64,000 bases of DNA from contig DATJPE010000029.1 in assembly GCA_035506535.1 (NCBI GenBank), positions 1-64,000 on the forward strand, given 5' to 3'. Source of the stretch: Actinomycetes bacterium. GTDB lineage: Bacteria; Actinomycetota; Actinomycetes; DATJPE01. The translations under genes and the position numbers were made by a program. Position 1 is the first letter of the stretch, and every line of letters starts with the position of its first letter. A model generated the notes under the pieces. That model worked only from the letters and a program-made list of their open reading frames with translations. It searched no databases and was not told the DNA's origin. Shown piece by piece: positions 45,145 to 53,652 of the stretch.

Positions 45145-46281
45145 TCAGGGCCCGACCGGCGTCAGCCCGAGGGGCCGCCCGGCGAGCCCGCGGGGTCGAG
45201 CGCCCAGGCGGGAGGCCAGCCCGGTCAGGGCCTGGGCCGCGGCCGAGCCGGGATCGGCCAGCACCACCGGCAGGCCCTCGTCGCCCCCCTCGCGCATCCG
45301 GACGTCGATGGGGATCTGTGCCAGCAGCGGGACCGGCGCGCCGGTGAGCCGGGTCAGGGCGTCCGCCACCGCCAGGCCGCCCCCGGTGCCGAAGACCTCG
45401 AGGCGGCTCCCGTCGGGGAGGTCCAGCCAGGCCATGTTCTCCACGACGCCGACGATGCGCTGGTGGGTCTGCAACGCGACGCTGCCGGCTCGCTCCGCGA
45501 CCTCGGCGGCGGCCGGCTGCGGGGTGGTGACCAGCAGGATCTCGGCGTTCGGCAGCAGCTGCGCCAGCGAGATCGCGACGTCCCCGGTCCCGGGGGGCAG
45601 GTCGAGCAGCAGGACGTCGAGGTCGCCCCACCACACGTCGGCCAGGAACTGCTGGAGGGCGCGGTGGAGCATGGGGCCGCGCCACACCACCGGGGTGTTG
45701 CCCGACGTGAACATGCCGATCGAGATGACGCTCACGCCGTGCGCCGCGGGCGGCATGATCATCTGGTCCACCTGGGTGGGCCGGCCGGTGACGCCGAGCA
45801 TCCGCGGTATCGAGTGGCCGTAGATGTCGGCGTCGACGACCCCGACCCGCTGGCCGGTGGCGGCCAGCGCGGCCGCGAGGTTCACCGTCACCGACGACTT
45901 GCCGACCCCACCCTTGCCGGAGGCGACCGCGTAGACCCGGGTGAGCGAGTCGGGCCGCGCGAAACGGATCTCCGGCTCGGCGCGGCCACCCCTGAGCTGG
46001 ACGCCCAGCGCGGCCCGCTGCTCCTCGCTCATCACCCCGAGCTCGACGCGTACCTCGCGCACACCCGGCACGGCCGAGACCGCCGCCGTGGTGCGCTCGG
46101 TCAGGGTCTGGCGCATCGGACAGCCGGCGACGGTGAGGAGCAGGCGTACGTCGACCCCGCCGTCGGCGTCGACGGTCACCGAGTCGACCATCCCGAGCTC
46201 GGTGACCGGCCGATGGATCTCCGGATCCTCGACACCGGCGAGGGCGGCGCGGACCTGCTCGAGGGTGGGTCGCTGGGTCAC
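45145..46281 (-). CDS. mrp: Mrp/ApbC-type P-loop ATPase, iron-sulfur carrier family
   Basis: 378 aa. N-terminal MIP18/DUF59 domain (VEDPEIHRPVTELGMVDSV and LLLTVAGCPMRQTL) is fused to a P-loop NTPase with deviant Walker A GKGGVGKS at 122-129 and DVLLLDLPPGTGD. The C-terminal CxxC that binds the cluster in ApbC/Nbp35 is absent: the region reads VVENMAWLDLPDGSRLEVFGTGGG. Actinobacterial Mrp proteins share this loss, so cluster binding may use other residues. GTG start has TAGCAT 6 nt upstream. Confidence 0.92.
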   Translation of the reverse strand: MTQRPTLEQVRAALAGVEDPEIHRPVTELGMVDSVTVDADGGVDVRLLLTVAGCPMRQTLTERTTAAVSAVPGVREVRVELGVMSEEQRAALGVQLRGGRAEPEIRFARPDSLTRVYAVASGKGGVGKSSVTVNLAAALAATGQRVGVVDADIYGHSIPRMLGVTGRPTQVDQMIMPPAAHGVSVISIGMFTSGNTPVVWRGPMLHRALQQFLADVWWGDLDVLLLDLPPGTGDVAISLAQLLPNAEILLVTTPQPAAAEVAERAGSVALQTHQRIVGVVENMAWLDLPDGSRLEVFGTGGGLAVADALTRLTGAPVPLLAQIPIDVRMREGGDEGLPVVLADPGSAAAQALTGLASRLGARPRGLAGRPLGLTPVGP

Positions 46282-46287
46282 CCCTCG

Positions 46288-46293
46288 ATGCTA
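46288..46293 (-). promoter_or_regulatory. Predicted -10 element of leaderless mrp
   Basis: TAGCAT on the minus strand ends 6 nt before GTG 46281, in the 53-bp gap after the PilB-like gene. Confidence 0.5.
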
Positions 46294-46334
46294 CGGCGGC
46301 CCGGGCGGGCCACCGCCGCGCCGTGTCGCCCGGG

Positions 46335-48281
46335 TCAGGGTCCCGCGCACCAGGGGCAGATCACCCAACCGTTGTCCCGTCGGCGGCCGCACCCCGAGCA
46401 GCGCGAGTGGTGCACAGGGGTGGCACACCACGGGCATGCCAGCATGGCCGGGTCGAGGCCGCGGCCGCAGGTGACGCAGGCCAGGTGGTTGGCGTCACTC
46501 AGCTCGGTCGCCCGCAGCACCTCGCGCAGGGTGGTGCCGCCGGAGCGGGCCAGGGCCAGCGCGGCGCTGCGAAGCGTCGTACGCCCGGTGGACGCCGCCG
46601 CGAGCGAGGACTCGGTCGGGTCCGACAGGAGCGCCGCCCGTACGTGCGGCGTGACCTGCAGGACCTCGAAGACGCCGACCCGCCCGCGGTAGCCGGTCTC
46701 GCCGCACTCGGCGCAGCCGCCGCCCCGCACGAAGTGGCCACCGACGAGGGCGCTGGCGTCCAGGCCGAGCGCCGCGAGGGTCTCCGGGTCGGGGTCGCTG
46801 GGTCGGGAGCACGACGGGCACGGGCGACGTACCAGGCGCTGGGCGATGACGAGGGAGAGCGATGAGGCCACGAGGAACGGCTCGGCGCCCATGTCCACGA
46901 GCCGGGTGATCGCCGACACCGAGTCGTTGGTGTGCAGGGTCGTCAGCAGGAGGTGACCGGTCAGCGAGGCGCGTAGCGCCAGCTCCGCGGTCTCCGCGTC
47001 CCGAACCTCGCCGACGAGCACCACGTCGGGGTCCTGCCGCAGGACGGCGCGCAGGCCACGGGCGAAGGTCATCCCGGTGCGCTCGTTGACCTGGACCTGG
47101 GTGATCCCCGGCAGCTGGACCTCGACCGGGTCCTCGAGGGTCACCACGTTGCGCTCCGCGGTGAGGGTCTCGCGGAGGGCGGCGTACAGCGTGGAGGTCT
47201 TGCCGGAGCCGGTGGGGCCGGTGATGAGCACGAGGCCCTGGGAGGAGCCGAGGGTGCGGCGGACCAGCGCCTCCTCCAAGGGCAGCATCCCGAGGTGGTC
47301 CAGGGTCGGCAGGGCGGCACCGTTGTCCAGGAGGCGGAGTACGACCTTCTCGCCGTGGATCGACGGCAGCGTGCTCACCCGCGCGTCCAGCTGACGTCCG
47401 TCGAGGACGATGTTCGTGCGACCGTCCTGCGGTACCCGACGCTCCGCGATGTCGAGACCGGCCATGATCTTCAACCGACCCAGCACCGTCGGGGCGGCGC
47501 CGGGAGGGACCTCCATCACGTCCCGCAGCATCCCGTCGACGCGGTAGCGCACCCGCAGCCCGGACGGGTGCGGCTCGATGTGGACGTCGCTCGCGCGCGC
47601 GTCGAGCGCACCGGTCAGGATCGCGTTGACCAGCCGGACCACGGGCGCGGCCTCGATGTCGACCACGGCCGCGGCCGACGACGACTCCGGCGCGCGCGGC
47701 TGCTCGAGCTGCTCGAGCACCGCGTCCACCGCTCCGATCCCGACGCGGCCCGCGTACATGCGGCTGATCAGGTCGACGACCTGGCTCTCCGTCGCGACCC
47801 GGATGTCGAGCTCCTTCACGCCGGCGATGAGGCGTACGTCGTCCAGCACGACGACGTTGAGGGGGTCGGCGAGGGCCACCACGAGGCGGTCGGCACGTCG
47901 GTCGATCACCGCCACCCGATGCGCCACGGCGAAGGCCCGGGGAAGGACCCGGACGAGGTCCGGTTCCGGGCGCACGTCAGAGAGGTCGACGAGTGGAAGA
48001 CCCATGAGGTCGGCCACCGCACCGGCGACCTCCAGCTCGGTGACCATGCCCAGGTCGACGAGGACCTGCCCGAGGCGACGACGTCCCGCCGGTGCCCCGG
48101 CCTGCGCGTCCAGCGCCTCCTGCAGCTGCGACGGGGTCAGGCGACCACGTCCGACGAGCACGGCTCCGAGGCGTCGGCGCTCCTCCGGGTCGACGAAGCG
48201 AGGAACGGCCGCCGAGTGCAGGGCGTGCTCGTAGCCGGCCCCAGCGTGCGCGGGTCGCGGCTCGGCGGGCTCGAGGCTCAC
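46335..48281 (-). CDS. PilB/GspE-type assembly ATPase with two extra C-terminal zinc ribbons
   Basis: 648 aa. N-terminal MshEN-like domain (about 35-175), then SDVHIEPHPSGLRVRYRVDG, Walker A GPTGSGKT (355-362), DPDVVLVGEVRD Walker B, TTLHTND His box and the tetracysteine C488, C491, C523, C526 normal in PilB. Unusually, a C-terminal tail of about 50 residues adds two more zinc ribbons: C602/C605/C616/C619 and C628/C631/C642/C645, with a repeated CPWCA pattern. No pilin, PilC, PilM or prepilin peptidase lies nearby. GTG start, no signal. It could serve a type IV pilus or another secretion role. Confidence 0.88.
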   Translation of the reverse strand: MSLEPAEPRPAHAGAGYEHALHSAAVPRFVDPEERRRLGAVLVGRGRLTPSQLQEALDAQAGAPAGRRRLGQVLVDLGMVTELEVAGAVADLMGLPLVDLSDVRPEPDLVRVLPRAFAVAHRVAVIDRRADRLVVALADPLNVVVLDDVRLIAGVKELDIRVATESQVVDLISRMYAGRVGIGAVDAVLEQLEQPRAPESSSAAAVVDIEAAPVVRLVNAILTGALDARASDVHIEPHPSGLRVRYRVDGMLRDVMEVPPGAAPTVLGRLKIMAGLDIAERRVPQDGRTNIVLDGRQLDARVSTLPSIHGEKVVLRLLDNGAALPTLDHLGMLPLEEALVRRTLGSSQGLVLITGPTGSGKTSTLYAALRETLTAERNVVTLEDPVEVQLPGITQVQVNERTGMTFARGLRAVLRQDPDVVLVGEVRDAETAELALRASLTGHLLLTTLHTNDSVSAITRLVDMGAEPFLVASSLSLVIAQRLVRRPCPSCSRPSDPDPETLAALGLDASALVGGHFVRGGGCAECGETGYRGRVGVFEVLQVTPHVRAALLSDPTESSLAAASTGRTTLRSAALALARSGGTTLREVLRATELSDANHLACVTCGRGLDPAMLACPWCATPVHHSRCSGCGRRRDNGWVICPWCAGP

Positions 48282-48333
48282 CTCAGAGGTGTCGGCACGG
48301 CGGCCGCCAACCTTCAGGCCGCGGACCGCCCGC

Positions 48334-48852
48334 TCACGGGTGTGGCCGGTCCTGCTCGCGCGACCCGGGCTCCCGCTCGAGCAGCTCGTCGAGCAGGTCG
48401 CGTAACTCCGAACGGACGAAGTCTCGCGTCGCGACCTCGCCCAGCGCGATCCGCAGCGCCGCCACCTCGCGGGTGAGGTACTCAGTGTCCGCCACGTTGC
48501 GCTCGTCCTGCTCGCGGTCCTGCTCGTACTGCACGCGGTCGCGGTCGGCCTGCCGGTTCTGGGCCAGCAGGATGAGCGGGGCGGCGTACGCCGCCTGCGT
48601 CGAGAACGCCAGGTTGAGCAGGATGAACGGGTACGGGTCGAAGCGGTCGGCGTGGACCGCCCAGACGTTGTAGGTGATCCAGGCGATGACCACCACGGTC
48701 TGGATCACGAGGTAGGTGGCCGTCCCGAAGGTCCGGGCGATGGACTCGGAGATGCGGCCGAAGGACTCGGGGTCGTAGGACAGCCGCGGCCGGCGCCGAA
48801 CCCCGCGCGGGGTGTCCAGCCGTGCGCTCGCGCGCTCGGAACTACGCGCCAT
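48334..48852 (-). CDS. DUF1003 membrane protein
   Basis: 172 aa. Two membrane helices (about 45-65 and 75-95) with the DUF1003 pattern FGTATYLVIQTVVVIAWITYN and FDPYPFILLNLAFSTQAAYAAPLILLAQNRQADRDR, followed by a charged coiled coil (about 95-160). Function unknown. ATG 48852 gives an 11-bp overlap with the MgtE_N/CBS gene upstream; GTG 48867 is an alternative. The pairing of DUF1003 with a CBS protein is conserved in mycobacteria (Rv1231c-Rv1232c, by recollection). Confidence 0.85.
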   Translation of the reverse strand: MARSSERASARLDTPRGVRRRPRLSYDPESFGRISESIARTFGTATYLVIQTVVVIAWITYNVWAVHADRFDPYPFILLNLAFSTQAAYAAPLILLAQNRQADRDRVQYEQDREQDERNVADTEYLTREVAALRIALGEVATRDFVRSELRDLLDELLEREPGSREQDRPHP

Positions 48853-50131
48853 GCCGGGCGTCCTCACCTCGGACCGGCCCGTCGTCGTCCTCGTCCTCCT
48901 CCGAGCGGCGCCAGTCGTCGGGGAGCAGGTGGTCGAGCACGTCGTCGATCGTGACCACGCCCAGGAGATGGTCGTCCTCGTCGACCACCGGTGCCGCGAC
49001 GATGTTGTAGGTGGCGAGGTAGGTCGTGACCTGAGGCAGCGTGTCGTCCGGGCGCAACGGTTCCAGGTCGGTGTCGCAGACGCCCGCGACGAGGGTGTAC
49101 GGCGGTTCGCGCAGCAACCGCTGGAAGTGCCCGACCCCGATGAAGCGACCGGTCGGGGTGTCGAGCGGCGGGCGGCAGACGTACACCTGCGCCGCCAGCG
49201 CCGGTGTCAGGTCCGGGTTGCGCATCCTGGCCAGCGCCTCGGCGACCGTCGCGTCCGGGGGCAGCACCACGGGCTCCGGGGTCATCATGCCGCCGGCCGT
49301 GTACTCGTCGTAGGTCAGCAGCCGGCGGACGTCCTCCGCCTCGTCGGGCTCCATCAGCTCCAGCAGCTGCTCGGCCTGATCGGGGGGCAGCTCGCCGAGC
49401 AGGTCGGCCGCATCGTCAGGCCCCATCGCCTCGAGGACGTCGGCGGCGCGCTCCTGGGCGAGGAAGCCGAGGATCTCGACCTGGTCGTCCTCGGGTAGCT
49501 CCTCGAGGACGTCGGCGAGCTTCTCGTCGTCGAGGGCGGCGGCCACCTCCGCCCGCCGCTTGGGCGACAGCTCGTGCAGCACCCCCGCGAGGTCGGCCGG
49601 CCGCAGCTTGTCGAAGGTGGCCAGCAGGTTCGCGGCGCCCTGGTGCTCCTCGCTCGCCCCGAGCCCGCTCACCTCCGACCACTCGACGGTCACGGTCTCG
49701 GCTCGACGTCGGAACCCGCCCGAGACGCCCTTGCGCACGTGCACCTGGCTCAGCACCCAGTCGCGCGTGCGGGTCTGCTCCATGGCCACGTCGAGGACGG
49801 TCACGGTCTCGCCGGACTCCACGAGCTGGACCTGCCGGTCGAGCAGGTCACCGAGCACCAGGGCCTCGGCGGCCCGGCGCTCGAAACGGCGCATGTTCAC
49901 GACGCCCGTCGTGATGACCTGGCCGACGTCGACGGCGGTGACCCGTGTCATGGGCAGGAAGATGCGTCGCCGCATGGGTACCTCGACGACCAGGCCGTTG
50001 ACCCGCGGCGGCGTGCGAGGAGCTCCGAAGCTCACGACGACGTCACGGGTCCGGCCGACTTGGTCGCCGTTCGGGTCGAACACGCGAACACCGGCGAGCC
50101 GAGCGATGAAGACCTTCGACGCTCCGCTCAC
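48842..50131 (-). CDS. MgtE N-terminal and CBS domain protein without transport domain
   Basis: 429 aa. The N-terminal 150 residues form PRC-barrel-like strands (LAGVRVFDPNGDQVGRTRDVVV and a second copy near LDVAMEQTRTRDWVLSQVHV). The middle is an MgtE_N superhelix with repeats such as LEELPEDDQVEILGFL and DLLGELPPDQAEQLLELMEPDEAEDVRRLL. A CBS pair follows (TAGGMMTPEPVVLPPDATVAEAL, VVDEDDHLLGVVTIDDVLDHLL). The membrane channel of MgtE is missing, so this is a magnesium- or nucleotide-sensing regulatory protein, maybe acting on the DUF1003 neighbour. Start GTG 50131 has TAGCCT 8 nt upstream. Confidence 0.88.
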   Translation of the reverse strand: MSGASKVFIARLAGVRVFDPNGDQVGRTRDVVVSFGAPRTPPRVNGLVVEVPMRRRIFLPMTRVTAVDVGQVITTGVVNMRRFERRAAEALVLGDLLDRQVQLVESGETVTVLDVAMEQTRTRDWVLSQVHVRKGVSGGFRRRAETVTVEWSEVSGLGASEEHQGAANLLATFDKLRPADLAGVLHELSPKRRAEVAAALDDEKLADVLEELPEDDQVEILGFLAQERAADVLEAMGPDDAADLLGELPPDQAEQLLELMEPDEAEDVRRLLTYDEYTAGGMMTPEPVVLPPDATVAEALARMRNPDLTPALAAQVYVCRPPLDTPTGRFIGVGHFQRLLREPPYTLVAGVCDTDLEPLRPDDTLPQVTTYLATYNIVAAPVVDEDDHLLGVVTIDDVLDHLLPDDWRRSEEDEDDDGPVRGEDARHGA

Positions 50132-50139
50132 GGTTGGCA

Positions 50140-50145
50140 AGGCTA
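50140..50145 (-). promoter_or_regulatory. Predicted -10 element of the MgtE_N/CBS gene
   Basis: TAGCCT on the minus strand ends 8 nt before GTG 50131. Confidence 0.4.
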
Positions 50146-50254
50146 GTGCGCCACGTTGGCCCCATCGTCGCCCCGCGCCGTTGTGCGGCCTCGCAGGTCC
50201 TCGGGGCCCACCGCTCGCTAGGGTCGCTGGGTCGTCTGGCGATGAGGAGGCGTG

Positions 50255-51145
50255 GTGGACCGGCTGGCCTATGACGTCGTGGACGTCTTCACGGACACGG
50301 CCTTCACCGGCAACCCGCTCGCCGTCGTGCACGACGCCGACGGCCTGCACGACGCCCAGCTGCAGGCGATCGCCACCGAGTTCCACCTGTCCGAGACGGC
50401 CTTCCCGGTGACGCCGGCTCCCGACGACCTCGCCGCCGGGGCGGCGTACCGGCTAAGGATCTTCACGCCGGAGACCGAGCTGCCCTTCGCCGGCCACCCC
50501 TCGGTGGGCACGGCGTGGCTGCTGGCCCGGCAGGGGCGCATCGCCCCGGGGCCGGTGGTCCAAGCCTGCGGGGCGGGGCTCCTGGGCCTGGCGGTGTCCG
50601 ATGGCGAGGGACCGGTCGAGCTCACCGGCGGCCGGCCCGAGCTCGGTCCGGACGCCGACGTGGACGCGGTCCTGGCCGCGGTGGGTCTCGGGCACCCGCA
50701 CCTCGACCACGCCATCGCGCCGGCCCGCATCGCCGCGGCGGGCCTTCCCTTCGTCATCCTGCCCGTTCGCGCGGACGCTCTGGGTGAGTGCGAGGTCGAC
50801 GTCGCGGCCCTGCGCGAGGTGGACCGCAGGCATGGCATGACCGGTGTGTACGTCGTCGCCGTCGACCTGCCTGCGCGCGCTGTGCGCGCCCGCATGTTCG
50901 CCGCCGACATCGGCGTCTCGGAGGACCCGGCGACCGGCTCGGCCGCCCTGGCGCTGGGCGTCTGGCTCGGCGCCTCCGGCCGGCTCGCCGACGGCGAGCA
51001 CGGCCTCGTGGTCCAGCAGGGCGTGGAGCTGGGACGTCCGTCGCTGCTGCGTGTCACCGCGTTGGTCGACGGCGCTGAACCCCGCCAGGTGCGAGTCGCC
51101 GGGGACGTGGTGCACGTGGCGTCCGGCACGATCCGCGTGCCTTGA
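50255..51145 (+). CDS. PhzF family isomerase/epimerase-like protein
   Basis: 296 aa with the duplicated diaminopimelate-epimerase fold of PhzF. Hallmarks: YDVVDVFTDTAFTGNPLAVVHDADGL, the HLSETAF segment holding the catalytic glutamate, IFTPETELPFAGHPSVGTAWLL, and DIGVSEDPATGSAALALGVWL. Phenazine genes are absent, so the substrate is unknown. GAGGAGG precedes the start; GTG 50255 gives better spacing than GTG 50252. TTGA overlap with the transporter gene suggests joint function. Confidence 0.88.
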   Translation: MDRLAYDVVDVFTDTAFTGNPLAVVHDADGLHDAQLQAIATEFHLSETAFPVTPAPDDLAAGAAYRLRIFTPETELPFAGHPSVGTAWLLARQGRIAPGPVVQACGAGLLGLAVSDGEGPVELTGGRPELGPDADVDAVLAAVGLGHPHLDHAIAPARIAAAGLPFVILPVRADALGECEVDVAALREVDRRHGMTGVYVVAVDLPARAVRARMFAADIGVSEDPATGSAALALGVWLGASGRLADGEHGLVVQQGVELGRPSLLRVTALVDGAEPRQVRVAGDVVHVASGTIRVP

Positions 51146-52074
51146 CCGGCCCCGCCGAACCGCTTCGCGCACCTCCGATCGGGAGGCCGCCGTCGCGCGA
51201 CGTGGGGCTGATGGCCGTCGCCCTGGTGGCGGTGAGCACGTCGGGGCCCCTGATCGCGGCGACGACTGCGCCGGCGATGGCGATCGCGTTCTGGCGCAAC
51301 GGGCTCGCCACGCTCGTCATCGCTCCCTATGCCTTCCTGCGACGCGCCCCCCGGGCCGAGATCCTCTCCCTGTCTCGGCGCGAGGTCCGGCTCGCGCTGC
51401 TGGCCGGGCTGGTGCTGGCCCTCCACTTCGCGACCTGGGTCCCGTCGCTGCGCTACACCTCCGTGGCGTCCTCGACCGCCTTGGTCGCCACCCAGCCGGT
51501 GTGGGCGGCGCTGATCGCCCGCGCCTTCGGCCACCGCGTGCCGCGGCGGGCCTGGTTCGGGATCGGCGTCGCCCTGGCCGGGGTGGTGGTGCTGACCGGT
51601 GTCGACGTGGCGGTGTCGGGGCGAGCCCTGGTCGGCGACGTCCTGGCCCTGCTCGGTGCCGTCTTCGCGGCGGCGTACGTGTTCACCGGGGCGGCGGTGC
51701 GCGCCACCGTCTCGACGACGACGTACACGCTGCTCTGCTACGGCAGCGCCGCCGTGCTGCTGCTCGGGGTGTGCCTGGTGGGCGGGGTCGCGCTCAGCGG
51801 CTACTCGAGCGAGGACTGGGCTCGCATCGTGGCGCTGGTGCTCGGTGCCCAGCTGCTCGGCCACAGCCTGTTCAACGTCGTGCTCCGGACCACCTCTCCG
51901 GTCGTGGTCAGTCTGGCCATCCTCTTCGAGATGCCCGGGGCGACCCTGATCGCCGCCCTCACGCTGGGTCAGGTACCCCCACCGGCGATCCTGCCCGCCG
52001 CTGCACTGCTGCTCGTCGGGGTGGGGCTGGTCGTGACCAGCCAGCGGGACCTGCCGGCCATCCCCGCCGAGTGA
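51142..52074 (+). CDS. EamA/DMT family transporter
   Basis: 310 aa with ten hydrophobic helices arranged as two EamA repeats (about 25-150 and 165-295). Motifs such as MAIAFWRNGLATLVIAPYAFL, YTSVASSTALVATQPVWAALIARAF in repeat one and TTSPVVVSLAILFEMPGATLIAAL in repeat two are typical of drug/metabolite exporters. Substrate unknown; coupling to the PhzF gene by a TTGA overlap suggests export or uptake of a related metabolite. TTG start. Confidence 0.88.
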   Translation: MTGPAEPLRAPPIGRPPSRDVGLMAVALVAVSTSGPLIAATTAPAMAIAFWRNGLATLVIAPYAFLRRAPRAEILSLSRREVRLALLAGLVLALHFATWVPSLRYTSVASSTALVATQPVWAALIARAFGHRVPRRAWFGIGVALAGVVVLTGVDVAVSGRALVGDVLALLGAVFAAAYVFTGAAVRATVSTTTYTLLCYGSAAVLLLGVCLVGGVALSGYSSEDWARIVALVLGAQLLGHSLFNVVLRTTSPVVVSLAILFEMPGATLIAALTLGQVPPPAILPAAALLLVGVGLVVTSQRDLPAIPAE

Positions 52075-52100
52075 GGGTCGGGATGGCGGTGGCCGCTCGC

Positions 52101-52106
52101 TAGCAT
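52101..52106 (+). promoter_or_regulatory. Predicted -10 element of the CitE-like gene
   Basis: TAGCAT ends 7 nt before GTG 52114. Confidence 0.5.
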
Positions 52107-52113
52107 CCCGCGC

Positions 52114-53064
52114 GTGGAGGCCAGGCCACGGCGCAGCGTGCTCGCCGTCCCGGGGAGCAGCCCGCGGATGCTGGAGAAGGCGCGGGGGATCGCCGCCGAC
52201 GAGGTCTTCTTGGACCTCGAGGACGCGGTGGCGCCCAGCGCCAAGGAGGCGGCCCGGGCCATGGTCGTGTCCGCACTGGGTGCCGATGGCTGGGGGACGC
52301 AGCTTCGCGCGGTACGGGTCAACGGGTGGTCGACGCCGTGGACCCGCGAGGACCTGGTCGCCGTGCTCGAGGGGGCCGGTGACCGGGTGGAGGCGGTCGT
52401 CCTGCCCAAGGTGCACAGGGCCGAGGACGTCCGGCGGGCCGACGAGGCGCTGACCGAGCTCGAGCACCGGCTCGGCCTGACGCCGGGCGGCATCGTCCTG
52501 GAGGTGCAGATCGAGAGCGCCCGCGGGCTGGTCAACGCCGAGTCGATCGCCGCCGCGTCGCCGCGCGTCGCCGCTCTCGTGCTCGGGCCGGCCGACCTGA
52601 TCGCCGACCTCGGCATGCGTACTCGCGGCCCCGGGGAGCAGCCCAGCGGCTACGACGGGGAGGCGTTCCACTACCCGCTCATGCGCATCCTCGTCGCCGC
52701 CCGCGCGGCGGACGTCCAGGCCATCGACGGGCCCTATCTGCGAGTGAGGGACCTGGACGGCCTGCGTCGCGTCGCCGGACGCAGCGCCGCCCTCGGCTAC
52801 GACGGGACGTGGTGCGTCCACCCCGACCAGGTCGGCGTCGCCGACGAGGTCTTCACCCCGACCCAGGAGGACTTCGAGCACGCCGACCTCGTCCTGCAGG
52901 CCTACGCGTGGCACACCTCGGCGGAAGGCGGCTCACGCGGCGCGGTCATGCTCGGTCAGGAGATGCTCGACGAGGCCTCGCGGGCCATGGCCCTAAGGGT
53001 CTTCGCCCGCGGTCGTGCCGCCGGGCTTCGGTCCGCGGCGCGCTTCGAGCCGCTTTCGGACTGA
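52114..53064 (+). CDS. HpcH/HpaI aldolase, CitE/malyl-CoA lyase-like
   Basis: 316 aa TIM-barrel lyase. Conserved features: RSVLAVPGSSPRMLEKARG, DEVFLDLEDAVAP with the metal-side residues, LRAVRVNGW, VVLPKVHRAEDV, VLEVQIESARGLVNAESIA with the metal-binding Glu, GPADLIADLGM, and YDGTWCVHPDQVGVADEVFTPT. The last segment resembles CitE-like beta-methylmalyl/citramalyl-CoA lyases. Citrate lyase alpha and gamma subunits are absent, so a CoA-thioester lyase or thioesterase role is favoured. Substrate not determinable. Confidence 0.85.
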   Translation: MEARPRRSVLAVPGSSPRMLEKARGIAADEVFLDLEDAVAPSAKEAARAMVVSALGADGWGTQLRAVRVNGWSTPWTREDLVAVLEGAGDRVEAVVLPKVHRAEDVRRADEALTELEHRLGLTPGGIVLEVQIESARGLVNAESIAAASPRVAALVLGPADLIADLGMRTRGPGEQPSGYDGEAFHYPLMRILVAARAADVQAIDGPYLRVRDLDGLRRVAGRSAALGYDGTWCVHPDQVGVADEVFTPTQEDFEHADLVLQAYAWHTSAEGGSRGAVMLGQEMLDEASRAMALRVFARGRAAGLRSAARFEPLSD

Positions 53065-53076
53065 CCTCCCCTCCCG

Positions 53077-53108
53077 CGCCGTCCTCCGGTGGAGGAGGAT
53101 GGACGGCG
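53077..53108 (+). terminator. Hairpin after the CitE-like gene
   Basis: CGCCGTCC (53077-53084) pairs with GGACGGCG (53101-53108), and TCCTCC/GGAGGA (53082-53087/53091-53096) offers an alternative inner stem with a GGT loop. It starts 12 nt after the stop codon. Confidence 0.5.
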
Positions 53109-53135
53109 CAGGACGCCTGGAGCATGGAGGTGCGC

Positions 53136-53633
53136 ATGTCGTTGGGGTCCCCTCTGGGTTCCGGCCGGCCCACCCCGGGCCCGGCGGTCGCCAGCCGCCC
53201 GGTCGTGGCCAGCTACGCCACCTACGCCGAGGCCCAACGAGCCGTCGACTACCTCTCCGACGAGAAGTTCCCCGTGCAGTTCCTCGGCATCCTCGGGCGC
53301 GACCTGCGCATCGAGGAGGCGGTCCTGGGTCGGATGGACTGGGGCAAGGCCGCCGTCAGCGGCCTCATCCAGGGCGTCTGGTACGGCCTGTTCGTCGGCC
53401 TGCTCATCTCGTTGTTCGCCCAGCAGCCGGGGACGGTGATCCTCGGGTGCGCGGTGCTGGGCCTCGCCTTCGGCGTCGGCCTCGGCCTCCTGTCGTACTC
53501 CCTCACGGGCGGCCATCGCGACTTCGTCTCCCGCAGCGCGATCACCGCGACGTCCTACGACGTCGTGTGCACCTGGGACCACCTCGAGCAGGCGAAGTCG
53601 GTGCTGGCCGGGCTGGACACCACGACGACCTGA
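53136..53633 (+). CDS. General stress protein 17M-like (YflT domain) membrane protein
   Basis: 165 aa. The N-terminal VVASYATYAEAQRAVDYLSDEKFPVQFLGILGRDLRIEE is the YflT/GspM-type alpha-beta domain, followed by two membrane helices (GVWYGLFVGLLISLF and VILGCAVLGLAFGVGLGLLSY) and a C-terminal strand-rich segment ending VVCTWDHLEQAKSVLAGL. Found in actinobacterial stress-related loci; function unknown. ATG 53136 chosen with GGAGG 5 nt upstream; an ATG at 53124 is the part holding that site. Confidence 0.82.
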   Translation: MSLGSPLGSGRPTPGPAVASRPVVASYATYAEAQRAVDYLSDEKFPVQFLGILGRDLRIEEAVLGRMDWGKAAVSGLIQGVWYGLFVGLLISLFAQQPGTVILGCAVLGLAFGVGLGLLSYSLTGGHRDFVSRSAITATSYDVVCTWDHLEQAKSVLAGLDTTTT

Positions 53634-53652
53634 CGCGGGAGGTGCCAGGTCC

